A stretch of DNA of 54,531 nucleotides from an uncultured Bacteroidales bacterium (GTDB taxonomy: Bacteria > Bacteroidota > Bacteroidia > Bacteroidales > FEN-979): the NCBI GenBank assembly GCA_903903985.1, contig CAIVAT010000002.1, positions 1-54,531 of the forward strand, read 5' to 3'. Below, one piece after another: positions 18,773-26,877 of the stretch. The notes under the pieces are model-generated. The model had not been told where the DNA came from. It worked only from the letters and a program-made list of their open reading frames with translations, and did no database searches. How positions within the stretch are numbered: the stretch's first letter is position 1; each line of letters starts with the position of its first letter. The position numbers and the translations under genes are program-made.

Positions 18773-19723
18773 ATGAAAACGAATCGAAAAGTGATCATTT
18801 ATTTGCTTCTGCTGGTGGTCTTCATCATGTATCAGTTTTCTGCCAACTATATTTTTAATATTTTGGTTAAAACCGATAAAGAATCAGGAACCGTCAATTT
18901 TAGCTTACCCCCGGAAACACAGGTTGTGAAATTTAATGTCGAAGAAGTTAACAGGCAGATTTTGAAGTGGAAAGATGGTTTGTTTATCGGGGGCTGGGTT
19001 TTGAAATTGCCAGTTCCGAAGAAGAAAAAAGATGTTTATTTGGTCCTTAGATCAACAGGTACTACGCTTATTTTTAAAGTGAAAAACAATAATATTCCCA
19101 GGCAGGATGTACTGAACTATTTTAAATTGGAATCAACCAGATTCAAGAAAGGATTTGAGATGGTAATTCCACTTTTTTATCTGAGTGAAGATGCTTATCA
19201 TATCGGATTTATTATAGAAGATGAAACAGGTAAATATTATTCCACCTCCTCGCTGGAATTAAGAAAAATATCCGGTGATTTCACGGTGGTTGATTTGAAG
19301 GCAGAATTAACAGAGGCGGAATCAGGACCGGACCCGGCCTCATTATCACATCAGTTAACGGTACCCATTCAAAAGCCAACGAAAGAGGCGAAATATAATT
19401 TCGATACTGTCAATAAATCGAGGAAGATCCTCACAATATGTGGATGGGGTTTTCTTGATGGCTTGGATGCTAGTTCGCTAAAAACGTATATTTTATTAAA
19501 GAAATATGGGAATACTCTTGTTTTTGATGTTAAGCCCATGTTGAGAGAGGATGTAACCAGTTATAATAAAAAGACCGGGTTAAACCTGGATTCATCCGGC
19601 TTTAAATCTGTTATTCCTATCGGGAACCTGGAAAAGGGCAGCTACCAGTTGGGTATGTACTTTACAAAGGGTATTCAAAGTGGGGTTGTATATAGTGATA
19701 AGTTTATTGAAATCGGGGAATAG
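18773..19723 (+). CDS. Single-pass protein with two GW...RPDV domains (paralogue 2)
   Basis: 316 residues: membrane anchor at 8-30, domain 1 about 52-166, a 25-residue linker rich in Glu, Pro and Ser (180-200), and domain 2 about 207-315. Domain 1 shows IGGWVL (72-77), VYLVLR (88-93), RQDVLNY (110-116), KGFEMVIPL (126-134) and YHIGFII (142-148). Domain 2 shows ICGWGF (222-227), TYILLK (238-243), REDVTSY (258-264), SGF and GSYQLGMY. Key residues sit at the same positions as in paralogues 1 and 3, so these are recent paralogues. Start is the ATG directly after the stop of the sulfatase-fold gene, indicating translational coupling and a shared function. Confidence 0.8.
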   Translation: MKTNRKVIIYLLLLVVFIMYQFSANYIFNILVKTDKESGTVNFSLPPETQVVKFNVEEVNRQILKWKDGLFIGGWVLKLPVPKKKKDVYLVLRSTGTTLIFKVKNNNIPRQDVLNYFKLESTRFKKGFEMVIPLFYLSEDAYHIGFIIEDETGKYYSTSSLELRKISGDFTVVDLKAELTEAESGPDPASLSHQLTVPIQKPTKEAKYNFDTVNKSRKILTICGWGFLDGLDASSLKTYILLKKYGNTLVFDVKPMLREDVTSYNKKTGLNLDSSGFKSVIPIGNLEKGSYQLGMYFTKGIQSGVVYSDKFIEIGE

Positions 19724-19767
19724 GTTTCCCGCAAGGCTGATAACGAAAAAAATAAATTCTCATTTAA

Positions 19768-21144
19768 ATGGTTCAAGATAAAATCCTGGCGAGTTCATTT
19801 CGCGACCCGAGCGGGTTTCTTTTCGAGGCGGATGGGAAGTTATTAAGGCAGGTGAATACTTGTTATCAGGGTGATTACGACATTTTGATGAGTTCGGGGC
19901 TTTACACCAGGCTCACCGAAAAGAATCTGTTGATCCGGCATGAGGAAATTCCAGGGCACATGGGTTTGAATTCCGGCACATATATGGTGATCATGCCCGA
20001 GAAGGTCAACTTCATCTCCTACCCTTACGAATGGTCCTTCAGCCAGATAAAAGATGCCGCACTGGTCACCCTGGAAATTCAGAAAATCGCCTTGCAGCAT
20101 GGAATGACCCTTAAAGACAGTACCGCCTATAACATCCAGTTTCATCATGGGCGGCCGGTTTTTATTGATACCCTCTCTTTTGAAAAGTACACGGATGGCA
20201 AACCATGGGAGGCATACAAGCAATTCTGCCAGCATTTCCTGGCACCCCTGGCCCTGATGAGTTATACAGACATACGGCTGAGCCAGTTGCTGAAACTATA
20301 CATGGACGGCATCCCACTTGATTTGACCAGCAGTTTACTGCCGGTTAAAACCAAGATGAGCTTTTCGATGCTGATGCACCTGCATCTTCATGCCAAAACA
20401 CAGACAAAATATGAAAGCAGGGGGTCTGCCGGAAAAAATATAAAGATAAAATTGTCGAATCTTGCAGCATTGATCGAGAGTTTGATCGGTACTGTGCGAA
20501 AATTCAAGTTAAAAAATCAAAGTACCGAATGGGGAGATTACTATACTTTCACCAACTATTCCGACAAATCATTTGCATATAAAAAGGAGATCATCGACCG
20601 GTACCTGAAGGAGATCAACCCCGGAACCCTCTGGGACCTGGGCGCCAACACGGGCGAATTCACCCGGATTGCCAGTGAGCGGGGGGTGAATTGCATTGCC
20701 TTTGATATCGATCCACGAGCGGTTGATTCCAATTATAATCATATAAAACAGCAAGGCATAACCAACATCCTTCCCTTGGTGATGGACTTGACGAACCCAA
20801 GCCCATCGATCGGGTGGAACAACGAAGAGCGGATGGGATTTAAATCAAGGCCATTGCCGGAAACGGTCATTGCCCTGGCATTGATCCATCATCTGGCTAT
20901 TTCCAACAATCTGCCTTTCAGCAAAATTGCCCGGTTTCTGAGCGAATTGAGCGAAAACCTTATTATTGAATTTGTTCCTAAATCGGATTCACAGGTCAAG
21001 AAGCTACTTGAGTCAAGAAGGGATATTTTCGGAGAGTATCATGAAGAGGCATTCGTCAGGGAATTTGAAGTGTTGTTCAATATCATGGCAAAAGAAAAGG
21101 TCATTGATTCGGAAAGAACAATTTTTTGGATGAAAAGAAAATGA
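19768..21144 (+). CDS. SAM-dependent methyltransferase, NoeA-like
   Basis: 458 residues. The C-terminal half has a class I SAM-binding motif LWDLGANTGEFTR near residues 287-298, an acidic partner FDIDPRAVD near 313, and LALIHHLAI near 372 in place of a post-I motif. The N-terminal 240 residues, including SYPYEWSFSQIKDAALVTL and FHHGRPVFIDTLSFE, resemble proteins related to the nodulation protein NoeA. Such proteins modify surface or signal glycans in rhizobia; the exact acceptor is unknown. It lies between paralogue 2 and the small IDPGTGS protein, suggesting it methylates the same product. Substrate is inference. Confidence 0.75.
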   Translation: MVQDKILASSFRDPSGFLFEADGKLLRQVNTCYQGDYDILMSSGLYTRLTEKNLLIRHEEIPGHMGLNSGTYMVIMPEKVNFISYPYEWSFSQIKDAALVTLEIQKIALQHGMTLKDSTAYNIQFHHGRPVFIDTLSFEKYTDGKPWEAYKQFCQHFLAPLALMSYTDIRLSQLLKLYMDGIPLDLTSSLLPVKTKMSFSMLMHLHLHAKTQTKYESRGSAGKNIKIKLSNLAALIESLIGTVRKFKLKNQSTEWGDYYTFTNYSDKSFAYKKEIIDRYLKEINPGTLWDLGANTGEFTRIASERGVNCIAFDIDPRAVDSNYNHIKQQGITNILPLVMDLTNPSPSIGWNNEERMGFKSRPLPETVIALALIHHLAISNNLPFSKIARFLSELSENLIIEFVPKSDSQVKKLLESRRDIFGEYHEEAFVREFEVLFNIMAKEKVIDSERTIFWMKRK

Positions 21145-21165
21145 GAATGGCTATTTTTGCAATCA

Positions 21166-21260
21166 CATTCTCTGTGTAACTCCGTGACTTCTCCGTGTAA
21201 CTCTGTGTAATACCATTTCACAGAGAACCACAGGGAAACGCACAGAGAGCCGCAGAGAAA
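21166..21260. repeat. Hairpin of short periodic CTCTGTG-type repeats
   Basis: The left half (about 21166-21211) repeats CTCTGTGTAAC-like words and the right half (about 21219-21260) repeats the complementary CACAGAG words with a spacing of about 12 bases. Together they make an imperfect inverted repeat with a loop around ATACCATT. It immediately follows the methyltransferase stop and precedes the small membrane protein. Such ACAGAG-type arrays are frequent in Bacteroidota intergenic DNA; function is unknown. Confidence 0.7.
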
Positions 21261-21316
21261 ATTTGGAACAGTACAAGTTCTGTAAGTATAATTGCTCTGA
21301 ACCCAAAAAAACATAT

Positions 21317-21550
21317 ATGGAAAGCCTTTTACTTAGTTTATTGAGTTTACAGTTGTTTGCAGTCATGCTGCATGTTTTAGCGTATATTGATCCTGGAACG
21401 GGCAGTATTATTTTGCAGGCGCTGGTAGCCAGCGTTGTGGGAGCATTAATCGCTGTGAAGCTTTTCTGGCATCGCATCCTTAAGTTTTTAGGTATAAGAA
21501 AGGGCATCAATCCCGATCCTTCAGAAAAGCAGGGTGATCCTAAAAAATGA
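21317..21550 (+). CDS. Small membrane protein with IDPGTGS motif
   Basis: A 77-residue protein from the ATG at 21317, preferred over an upstream in-frame ATG at 21263 because the latter overlaps the periodic repeat. It has an N-terminal hydrophobic segment (MESLLLSLLSLQLFAVMLHV), the motif AYIDPGTGSII, a glycine/alanine-rich second span (ALVASVVGALIAVKLFW), and a charged tail ending SEKQGDPKK. I recognise the AYIDPGTGS motif from small uncharacterised membrane proteins near sulfatase-fold genes, but no function is known. Its stop overlaps the ATG of the YidC-like gene (ATGA), so the two are coupled; a small two-span protein is a plausible client of that insertase. Confidence 0.75.
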   Translation: MESLLLSLLSLQLFAVMLHVLAYIDPGTGSIILQALVASVVGALIAVKLFWHRILKFLGIRKGINPDPSEKQGDPKK

Positions 21551-22305
21551 CAAGTCAGATTCCTTTGATTTCTCTTGCCCTGGGTTCTCTTCCTATCAAT
21601 ACCATACTTGTTTCAGTACCATGGAGCTTAATGAGCTGGATTGATGCAGGGTTGCTGGGTTTGCTCAGGCTCATTCACCAGGTCATTCCGGATTGGGGTT
21701 TGGCCATCATCCTCCTGGCTTTGCTGGTGCGCATTGTTCTGTATCCGCTCTCAAAGAAGGCAATGACCAGCCAGCAGCAGTTTGTTGCTGCACAAAAACT
21801 GATGCTGCCGGAACTTAAGGAGATCAAACAGCATTATAAAGGCGGAGAACAAAGCGAAAGGATATTGCAGTTATATAAAAAGCATCAGGTGAGTCCGTTT
21901 GCCGGGTTGAAACCGTTGGGCATTGTGCTCATCCAGCTTCCCATCCTGATCGCTCTTTTTCATGTACTGGGTTCAGCGGAGGAGTTGCGTGATGCCCGGT
22001 TTTTGTGGATCCAATCCTTGGCTGAACCAGACATGCTTTTTTCTTACGGGTTCAATGTTCCTTTGATAGGCAGCTATTTTAACCTCCTTCCGTTCCTCAT
22101 GGCAGGATTTACATTGCTTTCATTCAAACTGGCCCCGGCACCGACTGCTGAAAAAAAGGAACAAGGGCTTCAGAACGTCTTCCTGATCGCGATGACGCTG
22201 ATGTTTTTCTTTTTATTCTATTCTTTCCCTTCTGGAATGGTGTTATACTGGACCTTTGCAAATATTTTTCACATTGCCCAGTACCGGGTTATGATGAGGA
22301 AATAG
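21547..22305 (+). CDS. YidC/Oxa1-family membrane insertase paralogue
   Basis: 252 residues without the large periplasmic P1 domain of Gram-negative YidC, so it resembles the short Oxa1/SpoIIIJ form. The core is clear: DWGLAIILLALLVRIVLYPLSKKAMTSQ in segments near 52-80 with the conserved groove arginine, then PELKEIKQHYKGG in the cytoplasmic coiled-coil hairpin, and SPFAGLKPLGIVLIQLPILIALFHVL. Five hydrophobic segments are visible. Housekeeping yidC of Bacteroidota is about 600 residues, so this is a second, specialised copy placed in a glycan locus. It may insert the 77-residue protein or the single-pass paralogues nearby (inference). Confidence 0.88.
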   Translation: MTSQIPLISLALGSLPINTILVSVPWSLMSWIDAGLLGLLRLIHQVIPDWGLAIILLALLVRIVLYPLSKKAMTSQQQFVAAQKLMLPELKEIKQHYKGGEQSERILQLYKKHQVSPFAGLKPLGIVLIQLPILIALFHVLGSAEELRDARFLWIQSLAEPDMLFSYGFNVPLIGSYFNLLPFLMAGFTLLSFKLAPAPTAEKKEQGLQNVFLIAMTLMFFFLFYSFPSGMVLYWTFANIFHIAQYRVMMRK

Positions 22306-22550
22306 GAAGATTCCTCCTCAAACGGTTCCCCGCCACTAATCTCTTTTGGGGCTAGTTCCCCGCCACTTACGGCGAATAAAATCTAAATCCCGAATGTACA
22401 CTGCTGCATGCAGCGGGAAACTTCATCAGGTCAGTTTGAGTATATGATGCTAAATTAATACCTTTGAACATATTAATCCACGCAGGTGATTCTCCTTGTT
22501 TAACCTGTATTAAAGGCATGATAATACTTTAATTTTAGGAGATTGGTAAA
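22306..22550. repeat. Intergenic DNA with 13-bp direct repeat and a palindrome
   Basis: GTTCCCCGCCACT occurs at 22325-22337 and again at 22355-22367, a spacing of 30 bases. A 12-base perfect palindrome GCTGCATGCAGC is at 22403-22414. No reading frame is supported. The following AT-rich part leads to the GTG start at 22551. Confidence 0.6.
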
Positions 22551-23480
22551 GTGAAATCAATTAAAAACTTTGCAAAAATCACATTTTTCCTGTTATTCTT
22601 TATTGCAATTTCCGGGTCTGTCTGGTACTGTTTTACGATGATATTCAATGAAGAAGGAGAAGCAAAGCTTGTTAAGATGGATCTGCCAGGTGAAACACAA
22701 TATATTAAATTTGGCATCGATGAACTTAAATTGGAAAAAGTAAAGTGGAAAGATGCCTTGTTTATAAAGGGGTGGGTCTTCAGACAAGATGTTAAAGAAA
22801 AAAAAAGAGATGTTTACCTGGTTTTAAAGTCAAAAAACAGCAACCTTATTTTTGAAATAGAAAAAGATCAACTGAATAGACCTGACGTTACAAAGTATTT
22901 TCTATTGAAAGGAGGAACAGACAATCATGGATTTGAAATGTCCATTCCCCTTTCCCGGTTGAAAGAAAATACGTATCAGGTTGGATTTGTCATCCTGGAT
23001 GAAACAGGAAAACACTTTACAATGACCTCAAAGGAATTGGTAATATTCAAAGGGTCTGTTAAAATATACGATTTTGATTCATTAATGGATGCAAAAATTA
23101 ATTCGAATCAAGTTTCAATAAAGTTAAAAATTCCTAACTGCAATATCAAGAGTGATTTTGAAACTATTAGTTGTACTGGCAATAAACTTACGATCACAGG
23201 ATGGGGATTTCTTCAGGGATTGGATTCGGACTCCATGAAATCATATGTCCTGTTAAAGAAAAACGAAATTGTGACTATTTTTTCGACTAATGTCAAAACC
23301 AGAAAGGATGTTGCATTTGTTTTTAAAGAAATGAAGATGAACCTTGATTCAGTAGGTTTTTCTGCTCATTTTTCAGCAGGAAACCTGGGTAAGGGTCATT
23401 ACCAGGTTGGTTTATATATTGAAAAAGGGAACCAAACAGGGATTATCTATGCTGATAAATATGTGGATGTTGGCAAATGA
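22551..23480 (+). CDS. Single-pass protein with two GW...RPDV domains (paralogue 3)
   Basis: 309 residues from a GTG start. Membrane anchor at 8-31, domain 1 about 50-165 and domain 2 about 198-308. Domain 1: IKGWVF (72-77), VYLVLK (88-93), RPDVTKY (110-116), HGFEMSIPL (126-134), YQVGFVI (142-148). Domain 2: ITGWGF, SYVLLK, RKDVAFV, VGF, GHYQVGLY. It is especially close to paralogue 1, sharing GGxDNHGF. The three genes are not adjacent but each borders another gene of the putative module. Possible roles are glycan binding, anchoring, or polymer length control; none is shown. Confidence 0.8.
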   Translation: MKSIKNFAKITFFLLFFIAISGSVWYCFTMIFNEEGEAKLVKMDLPGETQYIKFGIDELKLEKVKWKDALFIKGWVFRQDVKEKKRDVYLVLKSKNSNLIFEIEKDQLNRPDVTKYFLLKGGTDNHGFEMSIPLSRLKENTYQVGFVILDETGKHFTMTSKELVIFKGSVKIYDFDSLMDAKINSNQVSIKLKIPNCNIKSDFETISCTGNKLTITGWGFLQGLDSDSMKSYVLLKKNEIVTIFSTNVKTRKDVAFVFKEMKMNLDSVGFSAHFSAGNLGKGHYQVGLYIEKGNQTGIIYADKYVDVGK

Positions 23481-23582
23481 TCCTATAATCTTAATAATTT
23501 GCTTTTGTAATTGGGATATTTAACATGCTATTCCAACCGTATTGAATTGAAATACAAATGAATTGATTATGTTTACAGCATT

Positions 23583-25262
23583 ATGATTTCAAATAAGTGG
23601 ATTTGGCTTATTGCCATAATTTTCTTTATAAAGGCATTAATTCTGTCATTCTGGATCACTCCATTATGGGATATTCCGGATGAACCAGGTCATTTTGCTT
23701 ATGCCCGTGATATTGGAAGTGGCAAAGGGATCCCGGTTTTAGGGAAATCTGTTATCGAAACCGATATTCGAAGCCACGTCGCTGGATCTGTGGTTACAAG
23801 CACTAAAATAAATTGGATAGCCCAGCATCCACCTGCTTATTACATTCCGGCAGGTTTGCTTTGGAAGGTTGCTGCATTTTTCACAGCTGATCCGGAAATA
23901 TTATTCAGGGTTCCCCGGGTGTTATCTGCTTTATCAGGAGCTTTGGTAATTATTGTATTGTATTTTTTACTCGTTTTAGTTTCTGGTAATCGACTGGCAA
24001 GTTTGGGATTTGCCGCGAGTATTGGTTTTATTCCCATGTTTTCACATATGTCGTCGGGTACCAATCAAGATATTACTTTAACATTATTTGTTTGCTTGGC
24101 GACTTATTATTGGACCAGGTTTTTAATTCAGAAAAAAAATGTAAAGTATGCCTGCTACACAGCAATCTGGTTGTCCGTGGCTTGCTTTACAAAGCTTACT
24201 GCGCTGGTATTGACGGCGCCAATGTTATTTATAATGTTTTTTGAGCTGGAATCTTCCTGGAAACTGCGTATTAAACAAGCCGCAATAATTTTTGGAATTT
24301 GGTTCATCTTACCTGGTCTTTGGATGATTCGAAGTTATTATTATTTTGGTAAGTTTTTTGTGACAGCTGCAGGACAAAGAGGATTTAGTCTTGACAGCAA
24401 TCCATTAACAGACAGTTTTTTCTATTATTTAGGTAAACAACAAGCCATTGAGCAGTTTTTTGTTAATTTTTTCGGTTTATTCGGGTTTATTGGTACCGGC
24501 AAGGGTAATCTTTGCTGGTTGCCTGTTGGTTCCTGGCCGCTCACGGTGTATTCAATGTTTGTTATGCTTTTACTATTGATGGTATTGTTGTACCTTTCTT
24601 ATGTGGTTATTTGGGGAAATGAGAAGTATATAGAAAAGAGCAATTCAGTTTTTGATTTTATTTCCAGGTATACATCGTTTTTCACTGCCAGGATGGGCAT
24701 CCGGTTGACGATAGTTTGTTATGGAATGATTATTGCCATAGTGACGTGGTTAATCCCAACAGATTCAATATTTCGCCATATCGCATTTTCGACTTTAAAC
24801 TATATATGGGTACTCTCGTTATTTTTGATACTATGTACGCTTGAGCAAAAGCAGCGGTTGGTAGTTTATGCCTGGATCATTATATTTTTCTTTATTGTTA
24901 TATTGCTACGGCAAGTTTATCACTTTTTCATTTTGGGAGGGGAATTACGGGCAACCCATGGCCGATATTTGTATCCATTAATCCCTTTGATAATGGTAGG
25001 CATTATTGGTCCGGCTTTTGCACTTTTTAAAAAACAAGCTGCACATCTGTTTATTTTACTTGCTTTAGTCATGGCATTTACCGAGATGAATGTTTTTCTT
25101 TCGCAAGTAATACCATTTTACAGCAATTTCAATTTAAAATTTCACGTCGATTTTATAGGTCGCATTTTTTTCATCATGTTATATGCGATCTTTTCTCTCA
25201 TCATATTATTTGTTTGGGCTAGTCAAATGATTAAAAAACCATTAAGTCACCCCAGGTCATGA
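23583..25262 (+). CDS. GT-C/PMT-like multi-pass glycosyltransferase
   Basis: 559 residues with about twelve membrane spans. The first outer loop carries WDIPDEPGHFAYARDI, the DEP/H signature of the PMT_2 and DUF2142 type lipid-linked sugar transferases, with the acidic residues expected in the GT-C active site. A second outer stretch is GGELRATHGRYLYPLIPL, also typical of these families. Such enzymes use polyprenyl-phosphate sugars at the periplasmic face. It overlaps the next GT2 gene by 4 bases (ATGA), a common pairing where the GT2 makes the polyprenyl-phosphate donor. Confidence 0.82.
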   Translation: MISNKWIWLIAIIFFIKALILSFWITPLWDIPDEPGHFAYARDIGSGKGIPVLGKSVIETDIRSHVAGSVVTSTKINWIAQHPPAYYIPAGLLWKVAAFFTADPEILFRVPRVLSALSGALVIIVLYFLLVLVSGNRLASLGFAASIGFIPMFSHMSSGTNQDITLTLFVCLATYYWTRFLIQKKNVKYACYTAIWLSVACFTKLTALVLTAPMLFIMFFELESSWKLRIKQAAIIFGIWFILPGLWMIRSYYYFGKFFVTAAGQRGFSLDSNPLTDSFFYYLGKQQAIEQFFVNFFGLFGFIGTGKGNLCWLPVGSWPLTVYSMFVMLLLLMVLLYLSYVVIWGNEKYIEKSNSVFDFISRYTSFFTARMGIRLTIVCYGMIIAIVTWLIPTDSIFRHIAFSTLNYIWVLSLFLILCTLEQKQRLVVYAWIIIFFFIVILLRQVYHFFILGGELRATHGRYLYPLIPLIMVGIIGPAFALFKKQAAHLFILLALVMAFTEMNVFLSQVIPFYSNFNLKFHVDFIGRIFFIMLYAIFSLIILFVWASQMIKKPLSHPRS

Positions 25263-26194
25263 AACTCATTATTCAGATACCTTGTTACAATGAAGAGCGT
25301 ACTTTACCCATGGCCTTAGCTGAGCTGCCCAGAAGGATTGACGGTTTTGATGTGGTAGAATGGTTAATCATTGACGATGGTTCGACAGACAGGTCTATCG
25401 AAGTTGCCAGAGAAAATGGTGTTGATCACATAGTGAGCCTGCCGAAGCACCAGGGATTGGCAAAAGGATTTATGGCCGGACTGGACGCCTGCCTGCAAAA
25501 AGGGGCAGACGTTATTGTTAATACTGATGCTGACAATCAGTATTGTGCAGATGATATTGTGAAGTTGACCTTGCCCATACTTGAAGGGGAAGCCCAAATT
25601 GTAATTGGAGCCAGGCCTATTCAGCAAATAGCGCACTTTTCATATATTAAAAAGTTTTTTCAAGAATTTGGCTCATGGGTAGTTCGTTTAGCATCTCACA
25701 CAAACATCCCGGATGCTACGAGTGGATTTCGGGCAATGAACAGTGAAGCGGCAATGCAGTTGAATGTATTTAATGAATATACCTACACGCTGGAAACAAT
25801 TATTCAGGCTGGTCAAAAAAACCTATCAATTATTTCAGTGCCAATTAGTGTCAATGGTGACTTGCGGCCATCTCGTTTGTTGAAAAGTATTCCTTCGTAT
25901 ATCAAACGTTCCATCGTAACTATCTTCCGGATTTTTGTTGTTTATAAACCGTTTCGTTTCTTTTTCGTTATTGGTTCTTTTTTATTCGGAGCAGGGATTT
26001 TATTAGGAATCAGATATCTTTATCTCGATTTTATTGGCGAAGGGAAAGGACATACACAATCACTCATCCTTGCCTCGATATTGCTGGGAATTGGCTTCCA
26101 GACAATATTGGTGGCTTTTTTAGCAGATCTTCTGTCCGTCAACAGACGATTGCTGGAAGATGTACAGTATAAACTTAGGAAAATGAAATATTAA
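25259..26194 (+). CDS. GT2 glycosyltransferase with C-terminal membrane spans (DPMS/GtrB-like)
   Basis: 311 residues. The catalytic domain starts LIIQIPCYNEERTLP, has WLIIDDGSTDRS and the donor site NTDADNQY near residues 82-89. Two C-terminal spans (about 236-257 and 268-292) anchor it, as in GtrB-like polyprenyl-phosphate glycosyltransferases. It would make a polyprenyl-phosphate sugar for the GT-C protein encoded by the overlapping upstream gene. Sugar identity is unknown. Confidence 0.87.
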   Translation: MKLIIQIPCYNEERTLPMALAELPRRIDGFDVVEWLIIDDGSTDRSIEVARENGVDHIVSLPKHQGLAKGFMAGLDACLQKGADVIVNTDADNQYCADDIVKLTLPILEGEAQIVIGARPIQQIAHFSYIKKFFQEFGSWVVRLASHTNIPDATSGFRAMNSEAAMQLNVFNEYTYTLETIIQAGQKNLSIISVPISVNGDLRPSRLLKSIPSYIKRSIVTIFRIFVVYKPFRFFFVIGSFLFGAGILLGIRYLYLDFIGEGKGHTQSLILASILLGIGFQTILVAFLADLLSVNRRLLEDVQYKLRKMKY

Positions 26195-26217
26195 TAGCAT
26201 CGAAATCCAACAATCAA

Positions 26218-26868
26218 ATGACACAACAGCATAATTTAAAAGTTGCAGGTGGCCTGAAGGAAGATGGAATTGTAATTGGAAATACATTTGATAAATATAG
26301 TTCCCGGAATCCGGTTGTCAGATTAATGATGAAGGGCTATGACTCATCGCTTGGTGAGTTGGTAGGGATGGCCAATCCTGCTGTCGTTCATGAAGTCGGT
26401 TGTGGTGAGGGCTATTGGACCTTGAAATGGCTGGGAGAAGGGATTCCTGCAAGAGGTTCTGATTTTTCAAGCATCGTAATTAATATGGCACGATTAAATG
26501 CAAAAGAGAGAAACCTCCCTTATGAAAACTTTGTTGTCAGAGATATTTATAATCTTGACCCGCTAACGGATAAAGCAACCCTTGTAGTTTGCTGCCAGGT
26601 ATTGGAACACCTGGAAAAACCGGAACAAGCTCTTGAATCTTTAAAGCAAGTTGCAACCCCATACCTTATTATTTGTGTGCCATGCGAACCGCTATGGAGT
26701 TTTCTGAATATGGTCAGAGGCAAATATTGGGATAAATGGGGTAATACGCCTGGCCATATTCAGCGCTGGTCTAAAAAAGGCTTTGTAAGCCTTGTTTCCA
26801 AATATTTCGAAATAGTAAAAATCAACACCCCTGTGCCCTGGACAATGCTTTTATGTAAACAGAAATAA
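26218..26868 (+). CDS. Class I SAM-dependent methyltransferase
   Basis: 216 residues. SAM motif VHEVGCGEGYWTLKWL near 58-73, acidic GSDFSS near 80, and motif II-like VVCCQVLEHLEKPEQAL near 122. It fits the small methyltransferases of polysaccharide clusters acting on sugars or lipid-linked intermediates. It sits 23 bases after the GT2 gene and 9 bases before the flippase-like gene, so it is probably in the same operon. Acceptor unknown. Confidence 0.82.
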   Translation: MTQQHNLKVAGGLKEDGIVIGNTFDKYSSRNPVVRLMMKGYDSSLGELVGMANPAVVHEVGCGEGYWTLKWLGEGIPARGSDFSSIVINMARLNAKERNLPYENFVVRDIYNLDPLTDKATLVVCCQVLEHLEKPEQALESLKQVATPYLIICVPCEPLWSFLNMVRGKYWDKWGNTPGHIQRWSKKGFVSLVSKYFEIVKINTPVPWTMLLCKQK

Positions 26869-26877
26869 AAATCTCGG

